Below are positions 7,259 to 15,495 of a stretch of 48,161 nt of DNA, one piece after another. Positions within the stretch are counted from its first letter, which is position 1. Each line of letters opens with the position of its first letter. Position numbers and translations under genes: made by a program. The stretch spans positions 1 to 48,161 of the forward strand of contig CAZMGG010000030.1 of the NCBI GenBank assembly GCA_964565715.1. The letters are read 5' to 3'. The notes under the pieces were generated by a model. That model worked only from the letters and a program-made list of their open reading frames with translations. It ran no database searches and was not told the origin of the DNA. Origin of the DNA: CAZMGG01 sp964565715 (lineage in GTDB: Bacteria > Planctomycetota > UBA1135 > UBA2386).

Positions 7259-8932
7259 ATGCACCACCTGCCGTTCCTCCGTCTGCGGCTGCCTGCCGCC
7301 GCCCTCCTGCTCCTTGCCGCCCTGCCCGCCCAGGGCACCACCACCACCACCGCCCCCGCCCTGCCCACCGGCGCGCCGGCGGCGATGGCCGAGATCCAGG
7401 CCGCGGACCTGCTGGCCCACGCCACCTGGCTCGCCAGCGACGAGCGGGGTGGCCGGCTGACCGGCTCGCCGGGCCAGGAAGCCGCGGCGCAGTACATCGC
7501 CGAGCACTTCCGGACGCTGGGCCTGGAGCCGCTGGGGGACGAGGTGGAGGGCGAGGACGGCACCCAGGCCCGTTCGTTCTTCCAGAGCTACGGCATCACC
7601 CGCACGGCGATCGATCCGGCCTCGCGGCTCACCTTCGGCGACGTCGTGAGCACCACCGGCTTCGCCATGCTCGGGGCCAAGCCCGTGCAGCTCGACCTCA
7701 AGGGGCCGCTGGTCTGGGCCGGCCAGGGCCGCACCCGGGGCCGCGCCGCCGACCTGGCCGCCGACACCGACCTCAAGGGCAAGGTGGCCATGTTCGTGCT
7801 GAAGCCGCCCCGCGGCCGCATCGACCGCACGCTCAGCATCGAGCACAAGTTCGGGCTGGCCTTCACCGCGCTCGGCGGCATGACCCGCACCGTGCAGGGG
7901 CTCGGCAAGCTCCAGCCGGCGGCGATCGTGGTCGGCATGACCGAGGATCCGTTCGGGCTCAGTGACGTGCTCAACATGATGGGCCTGTCGCCGGGCAAGG
8001 ATCTGCTGTCGCCGCGCTTCGACGGCGGCATGGACCAGATGGGCATGCTCGGCGGCATGCTCGGCGGCGGCGACGTGCCGGTGCTCGTGCTCGGCCCCGA
8101 ACTCACCGGCAAGGCGCTCGGCCAGCTCGGCCTCGGCACCGAGGCGGTGCAGCAGTGGCTCGGCGGCGAGGGCGAGCTGCCGGCGGCGAAGACCGACGTC
8201 GAGGCCGCCATCGCGCTCGCCGTCACCAAGGACGACGCCGCCACGGCGAAGAACGTCGTCGCCGTGCTGCGCGGCAGCGACCCGCAGCTCCAAGCCGAGG
8301 CGATCGTCTACTCGGCGCACATGGACCACGTCGGCGGCCGCCTGGACGGCGAGGTGTTCAACGGCGCCGACGACAACGCGTCGGGTTCCGCCGGCCTGCT
8401 CGGCATCGCCCGCGCCTTCGCCCGCTCGGCCGAGAAGCCGCGCCGCTCGATCATCTTCCTGTCGGTGTCGGGCGAGGAACTCGGCCTGTGGGGCTCGGCG
8501 TACTACGCCGACCACCCGACCTGGCCGGCGGACCAGATCGTCGCCAACATCAACACCGACATGATCGGCCGCAGCGGGCCGGAGTCCGGGCCGATGCAGG
8601 TCACGGTGACGCCGAGCCACCGCCACGAGATGTTCTCGACCATCGTCCAGGACGCCGCCGCCCTGGCCGAGCACTTCGGCGTCGCCTTCGAGGACGGCGA
8701 CAAGTACTACACCCGCAGCGACCACTTCAACTTCGCCAAGAAGGGCATCCCGGTGGTGTTCTTCTGCAACGGTGAGCACGAGGACTACCACCAGGTCACC
8801 GACCACGCCGACAAGCTCGACGCGCAGAAGATGGAGCGCATCGCCCGGCTGGCCTTCTGGACCGGCTGGAACGTCGCCAACGCCGACGAACGGCCGCGCA
8901 CGCTGGGCCGCCGGCAGGACTGGAAGCGGTGA
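7259..8932 (+). CDS. secreted M28-family zinc aminopeptidase
   Basis: 557 residues from the ATG at 7259, chosen because a standard signal peptide (HHLPFLRLRLPAAALLLLAA then LPAQG) starts there; the frame is open a little further upstream. The metal-binding residues of M28 are all present in order: SAHMDHVG (His), GADDNASGSAG (bridging Asp), SGEELGLWG (Glu pair), NINTDMIG (Asp) and EDYHQVTDHADK (His). The insertion between the signal and catalytic parts (about 90-300) resembles a protease-associated region and includes a Met/Gly-rich loop. It is expected to act outside the cytoplasm as an aminopeptidase. Its stop overlaps the start of the CoA-binding gene (GTGA). Confidence 0.93.
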   Translation: MHHLPFLRLRLPAAALLLLAALPAQGTTTTTAPALPTGAPAAMAEIQAADLLAHATWLASDERGGRLTGSPGQEAAAQYIAEHFRTLGLEPLGDEVEGEDGTQARSFFQSYGITRTAIDPASRLTFGDVVSTTGFAMLGAKPVQLDLKGPLVWAGQGRTRGRAADLAADTDLKGKVAMFVLKPPRGRIDRTLSIEHKFGLAFTALGGMTRTVQGLGKLQPAAIVVGMTEDPFGLSDVLNMMGLSPGKDLLSPRFDGGMDQMGMLGGMLGGGDVPVLVLGPELTGKALGQLGLGTEAVQQWLGGEGELPAAKTDVEAAIALAVTKDDAATAKNVVAVLRGSDPQLQAEAIVYSAHMDHVGGRLDGEVFNGADDNASGSAGLLGIARAFARSAEKPRRSIIFLSVSGEELGLWGSAYYADHPTWPADQIVANINTDMIGRSGPESGPMQVTVTPSHRHEMFSTIVQDAAALAEHFGVAFEDGDKYYTRSDHFNFAKKGIPVVFFCNGEHEDYHQVTDHADKLDAQKMERIARLAFWTGWNVANADERPRTLGRRQDWKR

Positions 8933-9339
8933 GCCGCAAGCTGCCGCCGCCGATCGAGGCGTTCCTGCAGAGCCCGGCCTTCGCCGTGGTCGGCGCCTCC
9001 CAGGACCGCGCCAAGTACGGCAACAAGGTGCTGCGCTGCTACCAGCAGGACGGCCGGGCGGTGGTGGGCTGCAACCCGAAGCTCACCGAGGTGGAGGGCG
9101 CCCGCTGCGTGCCGTCCCTGCGCGAGGTGCCCGCCGGCACGCTGGCCGCGTCGGTGGTGGCGCCGCCGCAGGCGGCTGCCGCCATCGTCCAGGACGCCAT
9201 CGCCGGCGGCGTACGGCACCTGTGGTTCCAGCCCGGCGCCGAGGAGGCGGGTGCGGTGGCCGCGGCGCGCGCCGCCGGGCTCAACGTGATCGCCGACGGC
9301 TCCTGCCTGCTGGTGGTGCTGGGCTTCCGCGAGGAGTGA
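8929..9339 (+). CDS. CoA-binding domain protein (YccU-like)
   Basis: 136 residues, a complete CoA_binding_2 Rossmann domain: FAVVGASQDRAKYGNKVLR (nucleotide-binding loop), VVGCNPKLTEVEG, SVVAPPQAAAAIVQDAIAGG and a terminal NVIADGSCLLVVLGF. These small proteins bind CoA or a related nucleotide; their biological role is not established. The start is a GTG overlapping the peptidase stop. A decayed, shortened copy of this gene, including the overlap junction and the sequence past its stop, is found at about 12008-12115. Confidence 0.9.
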   Translation: MSRKLPPPIEAFLQSPAFAVVGASQDRAKYGNKVLRCYQQDGRAVVGCNPKLTEVEGARCVPSLREVPAGTLAASVVAPPQAAAAIVQDAIAGGVRHLWFQPGAEEAGAVAAARAAGLNVIADGSCLLVVLGFREE

Positions 9340-9345
9340 CGCGGG

Positions 9346-9362
9346 TCAGCCTCTGTGGCTGA
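9346..9362 (+). terminator. hairpin after CoA-binding gene
   Basis: TCAGCC / GGCTGA, 6-bp stem and 5-nt loop, 6 nt after the stop at 9339. It is a weak terminator candidate without a U-tract. Confidence 0.35.
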
Positions 9363-9377
9363 AGGCCCGGACTCGGC

Positions 9378-9405
9378 TTGACCTCCTGAGCAAGGTAGAT
9401 ACTCT
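9378..9405 (+). promoter_or_regulatory. sigma70-like promoter of the beta-propeller gene
   Basis: TTGACC, 16-bp spacer, TACTCT, lying 68 bp before the start of the lower-GC gene at 9473. The gene also has its own strong ribosome site (AGGAGG, 9462-9467). Confidence 0.55.
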
Positions 9406-9472
9406 CCAGCAGCGGTCTTTGTGATCGACCGCATGCTGTCTTCCATGCTCGCCAGTCCGCCAGGAGGCCCCA

Positions 9473-11938
9473 ATGGATACTGATATCATGCAGTGGTGTC
9501 CGCAGATTCGCTCAGGCGTCTTGGGACTCATGACGACGGTCCTGACCTCTACCATTGCACCTGCTCAATGTGGGCTGGCATGGATGCCAGGCGACGGTCT
9601 TCCTGGGGCCGATGCGCGGGTGGAAGCATTGGTGGAGTGGGATGTCGATGGCCCAGGTGGGCGACCTCCGCAACTGGTTGTCGGCGGGGCATTTGGATAC
9701 ATCGGCCACGTGGAGGCTCCGGGGATTGCCCTGTTTGACCCGGGCACACGCACGTGGTCATCGCCCAGTCCCGGATATCCCCTCGGCCCCACATACGCCC
9801 GGTGCTTCGCGGTCACCGCAGGCAACGAACTGCTGGTTGGCGGGACCTACTATGTGTATCGCTACGATGGTGTGGCATGGGTGTCATTGGGCGCCCCCCA
9901 CAGTAGCAGCAGTGTCACATCGCTTGTGACCGGACCCGGCGGTCAGGTGTTCGCGGGGACCCAGACCGACGGTGTCTGGGAGTGGACTGGATCAGCATGG
10001 GTTGCCATGGGCTCCGGCTGGTCAGGGATCGATGCCCTTGCCTGTTCGGCCCAGGGCGTGCTCGTGGCGGCGGGTGGATATCAGTCGGGATCGACGTCCC
10101 AACATTCGTTGCGGAGTTGGTCTCCAGGAACCAGGACCTGGGGGACGGTGCCTCTGCCACAGGTCGGGCATTCCGTTAGGGCATTGGCGTTTGCGCCGAA
10201 TGGGCGTCTGACTGCCGCAGGAGCCTGGCCTGGAGCGGTGAGCCAACAGAGTCCACAGGGCACATGGTCGCTGTTGGGCGGCGGCCAGGGCAACGACATG
10301 GGTAGCGGGCTGTCAGTGACCCCGGGTGGCGACGTTCTGCTCAGCGTCGGCTCACGCGTGGTCAGGTGGAATGGATTGATGTGGCAGACCCTGGCTGCCA
10401 ACGGTGCAGGACCGGTTCTGCTCCAGTGCAGCAATGGGACCGTGTTCGTCGGCGGTCGCTGGCGTGCTTTCGAAGGACTGGCCGTTCGAAACTTGGTGCA
10501 GTATTCAGCTGGATCGTGGTCCAGCGTCGGTGGCGGCTTTGACGAGTGGCCATACGCTCTCGCACAGGCAGGCGATGGGAGTGTGTACGTCGGGGGTGGG
10601 TTCGGACACGCGGGAGAGGTGCCGGCCCGATTCCTGGCACGGAGGATTGGCGGTGTGTGGACTCGCCTGCCGATGGAGCCGAATGGCATTGTCTTGAGCA
10701 TCGCCGCGATGCCGGGGGGAGATGTGGTCGTGAGTGGCGATTTCACGCTGCTGCAAGGCCCCAGTCCGGTTGCGGCGGATCGCATCGCGCGATGGACGGG
10801 AGCACAATGGGTCCCCCTCGGCACGGGTCTTGATTCGCCGGCATCCAAGCTGCTGCAGTTGCGGAACGGTGGCCTGCTGGCTTGTGGCAGCATCAGATCG
10901 GCTGGGGGCACAGCGGTTGCCAATGTGGCGATGTGGACGGGAAACTCGTGGATTGCTCTGGGAGGCGGTGTCGGCTCTGGGTTCTTCGATTACGCCTCCG
11001 CTGCAGGCCAGATGCTGAACGGACACATTGTTGTGGGCGGGAGTTTTCAGGTGGCAGGTGGGGCCGCCGCGAGCAATGTGGCGGTTTGGGATGGGAGTGC
11101 CTGGTCCCCGTTGGGGGGCGGTGTGAACGGAGTGGTGAGTGATCTGCTGGTGCATCCGGATGGGGGCATCATCGTCGGCGGGCAGTTCTCGAGTGCGGGT
11201 TCGTCACCAGCCGCATGCATTGCAAGATGGGATGGATCGAGTTGGCGGCCTCTCGGATCTGGCCTCAACGGAGGGGTGTCCTCCCTGCAGTTGCTGCCCG
11301 GAGGGGATGTCGCCGTTGCGGGGGACTTCACGATGGCCGGTGGCGTGCCGGTGACCGGGCTCGCGCGGTGGGATGGTGCAGTGTGGCGCCGGCTCGGGGC
11401 TGACTTTTGGGCTCCGCAGGGGGTCAGGGTCAGGCAGTTGCTTAGGCTTGACGACGGCGATCTGCTTGCAGCCGGAGACTTCTTCAAGGCTGGTGGGCAG
11501 AGCGCGGCATATCTGGCGCAGCTGACGACGACATGCTCGCCTGCGGTCGCCAGCATCCCGACGGCATGCAGTGGTCCTGCGGGGCCTGTGTCGCTGGTGG
11601 CGCATTCACAGCCCTGGACTGGTGAGGTGTTCGAGTCGCAGGCAATGGGATTGGCGTCGACATCGATTGCTTTCGTCGTGCTTGGACTGGGATCCCCGCA
11701 AATGCCGCTGTCCCAGGTGACACCATGGGCGCTGCCGGGCTGTGACTTGCTCGCCAGCCCGGACAGTGTGCAATTGCTGTTGCCAGTGGGCGGAACGGTG
11801 ACATCGCGGTTGCGGATTCCGCCTGGCATCTCATTGGCGGGATGGAGGCTGTACCAGCAGGTGCTACAGTTCAATGTTGCATCGCCGGAGAGCGTCAGCA
11901 GTTCCAATGGTCTGACATTGACCCTGGGGGCGTTCTAG
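9473..11938 (+). CDS. secreted multi-repeat beta-propeller protein
   Basis: 821 residues. AGGAGG lies 5 nt before the ATG. A signal-like segment (VLGLMTTVLTSTIAPAQ) is followed by about a dozen repeats of roughly 45-55 residues with the pattern GGxFxxAGGxxxxxVAxWDGSxWxPLG, e.g. NVAVWDGSAWSPLGGG, CIARWDGSSWRPLGSG and LARWDGAVWRRLG. This is a propeller-type blade repeat. The last about 140 residues are different: two Cys, then VLGLGSPQMPLSQ, LPGCDLLASPDSVQLLLP and a terminal SSNGLTLTLGAF. This end resembles a C-terminal domain I recall from many large secreted planctomycete proteins (memory, not searched). Base composition is clearly less GC-rich and codon use more relaxed than in neighbours, and it has its own promoter; both suggest acquisition. 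No function can be assigned. Confidence 0.85.
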   Translation: MDTDIMQWCPQIRSGVLGLMTTVLTSTIAPAQCGLAWMPGDGLPGADARVEALVEWDVDGPGGRPPQLVVGGAFGYIGHVEAPGIALFDPGTRTWSSPSPGYPLGPTYARCFAVTAGNELLVGGTYYVYRYDGVAWVSLGAPHSSSSVTSLVTGPGGQVFAGTQTDGVWEWTGSAWVAMGSGWSGIDALACSAQGVLVAAGGYQSGSTSQHSLRSWSPGTRTWGTVPLPQVGHSVRALAFAPNGRLTAAGAWPGAVSQQSPQGTWSLLGGGQGNDMGSGLSVTPGGDVLLSVGSRVVRWNGLMWQTLAANGAGPVLLQCSNGTVFVGGRWRAFEGLAVRNLVQYSAGSWSSVGGGFDEWPYALAQAGDGSVYVGGGFGHAGEVPARFLARRIGGVWTRLPMEPNGIVLSIAAMPGGDVVVSGDFTLLQGPSPVAADRIARWTGAQWVPLGTGLDSPASKLLQLRNGGLLACGSIRSAGGTAVANVAMWTGNSWIALGGGVGSGFFDYASAAGQMLNGHIVVGGSFQVAGGAAASNVAVWDGSAWSPLGGGVNGVVSDLLVHPDGGIIVGGQFSSAGSSPAACIARWDGSSWRPLGSGLNGGVSSLQLLPGGDVAVAGDFTMAGGVPVTGLARWDGAVWRRLGADFWAPQGVRVRQLLRLDDGDLLAAGDFFKAGGQSAAYLAQLTTTCSPAVASIPTACSGPAGPVSLVAHSQPWTGEVFESQAMGLASTSIAFVVLGLGSPQMPLSQVTPWALPGCDLLASPDSVQLLLPVGGTVTSRLRIPPGISLAGWRLYQQVLQFNVASPESVSSSNGLTLTLGAF

Positions 11939-12007
11939 GTCTAGGAAGGAGGAGCACGTAGCCGGGGGATTCGAGGTGGGCGGTGACTGGCCGCTACCTT
12001 ACCCCGC

Positions 12008-12115
12008 CGGCATGACTGGGAAGCGGTGAGCCGCCGGCTGCCGCCGCGATCGCTCCTACGAGCAGGACGGCCGCGCGGCGGTGGGTGCAACCCGAGGAGT
12101 CACGCGGATCAGCCG
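12008..12115 (+). pseudogene. fossil of the CoA-binding gene, with internal deletions
   Basis: Three blocks in order match 8914-9351. The first is the peptidase/CoA-gene junction (GACTGG-AAGCGGTGAGCCG then CTGCCGCCGC). The second is the middle (AGCAGGACGGCCG...GCGGTGG...TGCAACCCGA). The third is the end and 3' flank (GAGGAGTNACGCGGNTCAGCC). About 330 bp of the original are missing between blocks and small indels break the frame. The fossil runs into the stop codon of hisD, so it marks the original neighbour of hisD or a duplicated segment. The propeller gene lies between the intact gene and the fossil. Confidence 0.75.
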
Positions 12116-13374
12116 CGCCGCCGCAGCCGCGCCGCGCGGGCGTGGCCGTGCAGCCCTTCCAGCCGGGCCAGCGCTTCGGCATCCGCCAGCACGGCGTCGA
12201 GGTCCGGGCCCGGCTCGGCGAGCAGCCACGTCCGCACCCGCAGGAAGTGCAGCACCGACAGCCCGCCGGTGAAGCGCGCCGCACCGGCGGTGGGCAGCAC
12301 GTGGTTCGGGCCGATGCCGTAGTCGCCGAGCACCTCGCCGGAGTGATGGCCGACGAACAGGGCGCCGTAGTGCGCGAAGCGGTCCGCCGCCGCCTCGGCA
12401 TCGCGCAGGCAGAGCTGCAGGTGCTCCGGCGCGAGGTGGTCGGCGAGGGCCACCGCCTCGCCGAGATCGGCGCAGCACACCGCGGCGCCGTTCGCCAGCG
12501 CCTGCCGTGCGACCGCCGCGGTGGCCAGCTCCGGCAGCTGCCCTCGCAGTGCCGCCTGCACCGCCCGCAGCACGTGCCGGCCGATCGCCAGCAGGAACGG
12601 CCGTGCGTCGGGGTCGTGCTCGGCCTGGGCCAGGAGGTCGGCGGCGATCGACTCGGCCGGCGCCGACTCGTCGGCGACGACCACCAGCTCCGACGGGCCC
12701 GCCGGGAGATCGATGCCGCACCGGCCCGCCACCTGCCGTTTGGCCTCGGCGACGAAGCGGTTGCCGGGCCCGCACAGCACGTCGCACGCCGGCACCCCGA
12801 CCCCGTACGCCAGCGCGCCGATGGCCTGGGCGCCGCCGAGCGGCAGCAGGGCGTCGACGCCGGCCAGGTGGGCGGCGGCCAGCGTGACCGGCGCCGGCCG
12901 CGGCGAGGCGGCCAGCACCATCGGCACGCCGGCGGTGCGCGCGGTCACCGCGGTCATCAGCAGCGACGACGGCAGCGGGAAGCGGCCGCCCGGCGCGTAG
13001 CAGCCGGCGGTGGCCACCGGTGCGAGGCCGTGGCCGCCGCGACCGCCGGGCACCGCCACGGTGCAGGCGCCGAACGCCGCGCGCTGGGCCTGGGCGAAGG
13101 CCTGGATGCGATCGCGGGTGCGTTCCAGCAGCGCGCGCACCGCGGGTGGCACGCTCGCCGCCGCCCGCGCCAGGTCGTCGCGATCGAGCCGCAGGGGTGC
13201 GCCGGGCGGCAGCCCGTCCAGCCGCTCGGCGTGCCGGCGCAGCGCCGGTTCACCCTCCTGCTGCACCTCGGCGAGGATCCGGGTGACGGTGGCGATGGTG
13301 TCGGGATCGGCGGCGGCGGGGGGGCGCGCCGGGCTGCCGAGGATCGCCGTGGGCGGGCGTTCGGGCAGGCTCAT
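12109..13374 (-). CDS. hisD: histidinol dehydrogenase
   Basis: 421 residues. It performs the last two oxidations of histidine synthesis (L-histidinol to L-histidine, NAD-dependent, zinc enzyme). Family segments are intact: GCYAPGGRFPLPSSLLMTAV, a GAQAIGALAYGVG loop, CGPGNRFVAEAKRQV, IDLPAGPSELVVVADE, the conserved AEHDPDA (zinc ligands), HLAPEHLQL, and GPNHVLPTAGAARF. The ATG at 13374 is preferred over an upstream in-frame start because GGAG lies 8-9 nt upstream and homologous sequence starts just after it. It is the last gene of the his operon, 91 bp behind the A-I-E fusion, the only real gap in the operon. That gap holds a 20-bp direct repeat. Confidence 0.95.
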   Translation of the reverse strand: MSLPERPPTAILGSPARPPAAADPDTIATVTRILAEVQQEGEPALRRHAERLDGLPPGAPLRLDRDDLARAAASVPPAVRALLERTRDRIQAFAQAQRAAFGACTVAVPGGRGGHGLAPVATAGCYAPGGRFPLPSSLLMTAVTARTAGVPMVLAASPRPAPVTLAAAHLAGVDALLPLGGAQAIGALAYGVGVPACDVLCGPGNRFVAEAKRQVAGRCGIDLPAGPSELVVVADESAPAESIAADLLAQAEHDPDARPFLLAIGRHVLRAVQAALRGQLPELATAAVARQALANGAAVCCADLGEAVALADHLAPEHLQLCLRDAEAAADRFAHYGALFVGHHSGEVLGDYGIGPNHVLPTAGAARFTGGLSVLHFLRVRTWLLAEPGPDLDAVLADAEALARLEGLHGHARAARLRRRG

Positions 13375-13394
13375 CGGTTCCGCTCCAGGGGGAC

Positions 13395-13459
13395 GCATGC
13401 GCTGCACGACCGAGACACGGCCGGGTCATGGGTCGCATCGCATACTCTGCACGACAGAG
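13395..13459 (-). repeat. two 20-bp direct repeats upstream of hisD
   Basis: GCATGCGCTGCACGACCGAG (13395-13414) and GCATACTCTGCACGACAGAG (13440-13459) match at 17 of 20 positions, start to start 45 bp. They fill most of the 91-bp gap between the fusion gene and hisD. This could be a protein-binding site, an mRNA-processing signal or a remnant of duplication. Confidence 0.55.
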
Positions 13460-13465
13460 GAAGGC

Positions 13466-14746
13466 TCACGACTGTGCCTCCGCCGCCGCGTCGCCCTTCG
13501 GCAGGCCCGGCCGGCGATGCAACCGCCGCGTCCGGGCCGTGAGTTCCTGCAGCACCGCGCCGAGGTCACCGCCCTCACGCTGCAGCGCCACGCAGGCGAA
13601 GTAGAGCAGGTCGGCGGCCTCGTTGGCCGCCGCGTCGGGACCGTGGGCCTGCGCCAGCTCGCCGGCCTCCTCCAGCAGCTTCCGCCGCAGCCATTCCGGG
13701 TCGGCCAGCAGCTGGCGCGTGTAGGACGCCGGATCGTCGCCGGTCGCAGCCGCGGCGATCCGGCGCGGCAGCGCGCCGAGCCCCGGATCGTCGTTCCAGC
13801 ACGAGCGCGCCGGCCGATGACAGAATCCCGTCCCGTGCTGCCGCACGGTGAAGCGCAGCGCGTCGCGGTCGCAGTCCAGGTCCACCCGCAGCAGGTCCTG
13901 GGTGGCGCCGGACGTCGCGCCCTTGGCCCAGAGGCCGCGGCGGCGCGACCGGTAGACGCCCGCGCCACGGTCGAGCGCGGCGGCGAGGCTCTCGGCGTCG
14001 CTCCAGCACAGCCCGAGCGCGGTGCCCAGCTCGTCGCACACCACCGTGGGCCACGGTTCCGCCCCGGAACGGTCGCGCAGGATCGCGGCGAGGCCCTGGC
14101 CCAGCGTGATCCGGCCGGTGTAGAGGGCCATGCCGATCTGCACGTCGATGCCCAGCCGGTCGAGTGCGGCGATCTCGGCCGGATCGGCGACGCCGCCGGC
14201 CACCACCAGCTCGCGATCCCCGGCCGCCGCGCGCAGCCGTTCGGCCGCCGCGAGATCGAGGCCGACCATGCGGCCCTCGCGTTCGACGAAGGTGCAGAGG
14301 AAGCCGCTGACGAACGGCCGCAGCTCGCGCATCCGTTCCTCGACGCGCACGCCGGTGGCCGTGCGCCAGCCGTCGACCACCACCTCGCCGTGCTGCGCGT
14401 CCAGCGCGGCGACCACCCGCTCGCGCGGCAGGTCCCGCAGCACGTCGGGCCGGGCGGCGGTGCCGAGCACGACCCTGGTGGCGCCGGCGTCGAGCAGGTC
14501 GAGGGCGCTCGCGGCATCGCGCAGGCCGCCGCCCACGCGGCACGGGGCCCGCGCGCACAGCCGCCGCACCAGGTCGCGTTGGTGCGGCCGGCCCAGCGCG
14601 GCGTCGAGGTCGACGATGGCCACCTCGCCGACCCGGGCGAAGCGTTCGAGCAGCGGGAACGGATCGCCGGCGTCGAGCACCAGCTCGCGGCCGCCGACGA
14701 GCTGGACGGCGCGGCCGTCCTGCAGATCGATGGAGGGAAGGATCAT
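13466..14746 (-). CDS. hisA-hisIE: HisA-HisI-HisE trifunctional fusion
   Basis: 426 residues. Residues 1 to about 228 are the ProFAR isomerase HisA: PSIDLQDGRAVQL with the catalytic Asp, VVVDGWRTATG with the second Asp, and both phosphate loops (GGGLRD, VAGGVAD...IGMALYTGRI). Residues about 232-318 are phosphoribosyl-AMP cyclohydrolase HisI: WAKGATSGATQ, DCDRDAL (291-297) with metal-binding Asp residues and Cys292, and Cys309/Cys316. Residues about 338-410 are phosphoribosyl-ATP pyrophosphohydrolase HisE, with the MazG-type EEAGE (359-363) and EAAD (376-379). One protein would therefore carry out steps 2, 3 and 4 in a row. Residues 319-337 form a short linker. The frame is open throughout, with no sign of frameshift, and all three sites look intact. 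The start overlaps the hisF stop (ATGA). Confidence 0.92.
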   Translation of the reverse strand: MILPSIDLQDGRAVQLVGGRELVLDAGDPFPLLERFARVGEVAIVDLDAALGRPHQRDLVRRLCARAPCRVGGGLRDAASALDLLDAGATRVVLGTAARPDVLRDLPRERVVAALDAQHGEVVVDGWRTATGVRVEERMRELRPFVSGFLCTFVEREGRMVGLDLAAAERLRAAAGDRELVVAGGVADPAEIAALDRLGIDVQIGMALYTGRITLGQGLAAILRDRSGAEPWPTVVCDELGTALGLCWSDAESLAAALDRGAGVYRSRRRGLWAKGATSGATQDLLRVDLDCDRDALRFTVRQHGTGFCHRPARSCWNDDPGLGALPRRIAAAATGDDPASYTRQLLADPEWLRRKLLEEAGELAQAHGPDAAANEAADLLYFACVALQREGGDLGAVLQELTARTRRLHRRPGLPKGDAAAEAQS

Positions 14747-15495
14747 GGGCGGAGGGGGAAGTGGGGGGCGAGCGCGGACTTCAGGGCCTGCACGGTGGTG
14801 ACGCCGTCGTGCAGCAGCGAGGCGACCAGCACCGCGTCGGCGCCGGCCTGCAGCGCCGCGCGCAGGTGTCCGGTCGTGCTGGCGCCGCCGCTGGCGATCA
14901 CCGGCACCGGCACGGCGGCCCGCACCAGGGCCAGCAGGTCCAGGTCGTAGCCGAGCCCGGTGCCATCGCGGTCGATGCTGGTCAGCAGGATCTCGCCGGC
15001 GCCGCGTGCGACGGCCTCGCGAGCCCAGTCGACCGCGTCGCGGCCGCTGGCGGCGGTGCCGGAGCGGGCGAACACGGCAAAACCGCCGTCGGGTCGGCGG
15101 GCGGCATCGAGCGCCAGCACGATGCACTGCCGGCCGAAGCGGCGGGCCAGCGCCGTGAGGAGCAACGGGTCGCGCAGGGCCGCCGAGTTGACCGCCACCT
15201 TGTCGGCGCCGTGCTGCAGCAGTGCTTCCGCGTCCGCGATCGTGCGCACGCCGCCGCCGACGGTGAGCGGCAGCGACAGCACGGCGCGCACCGCCGCCAC
15301 CGTGTGCCAGTGGCTCCGCCGTTCCTCCAGGGTGGCCGACACGTCGAGCAGCACCAGTTCGTCGGCGCCCTGCTGCTGGTAGCGGGCGGCGGCCGCGGCC
15401 GGATCGCCGCAGTCGCGCAGGTTCTCGAAGCGCACGCCCTTGACGACGCGGCCGTGCCGCACGTCGAGGCATGGGATCAGGCGACGGGTCAGCAT
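14743..15495 (-). CDS. hisF: imidazole glycerol phosphate synthase, cyclase subunit
   Basis: 250 residues, normal length. Partner of HisH: it uses ammonia made by HisH to convert PRFAR to imidazole glycerol phosphate and AICAR. Catalytic residues are visible: IPCLDV (first Asp) and IVLALDA (second Asp), plus the phosphate loops VGGGVRT and IASGGAST and the LTSIDRDGTGLGYDL loop. The ATG at 15495 is chosen because the family's LTRRLIPCLDV starts there. It overlaps the end of hisH by 7 nt, and its stop overlaps the start of the HisA fusion. Confidence 0.95.
   Translation of the reverse strand: MLTRRLIPCLDVRHGRVVKGVRFENLRDCGDPAAAAARYQQQGADELVLLDVSATLEERRSHWHTVAAVRAVLSLPLTVGGGVRTIADAEALLQHGADKVAVNSAALRDPLLLTALARRFGRQCIVLALDAARRPDGGFAVFARSGTAASGRDAVDWAREAVARGAGEILLTSIDRDGTGLGYDLDLLALVRAAVPVPVIASGGASTTGHLRAALQAGADAVLVASLLHDGVTTVQALKSALAPHFPLRP

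Noticed and set aside
14500..14760. Separate hisA and hisI genes joined by a frameshift
   Set aside because: The frame runs without indel from the HisA start to the HisE end, with a proper linker and no internal start with a ribosome site.
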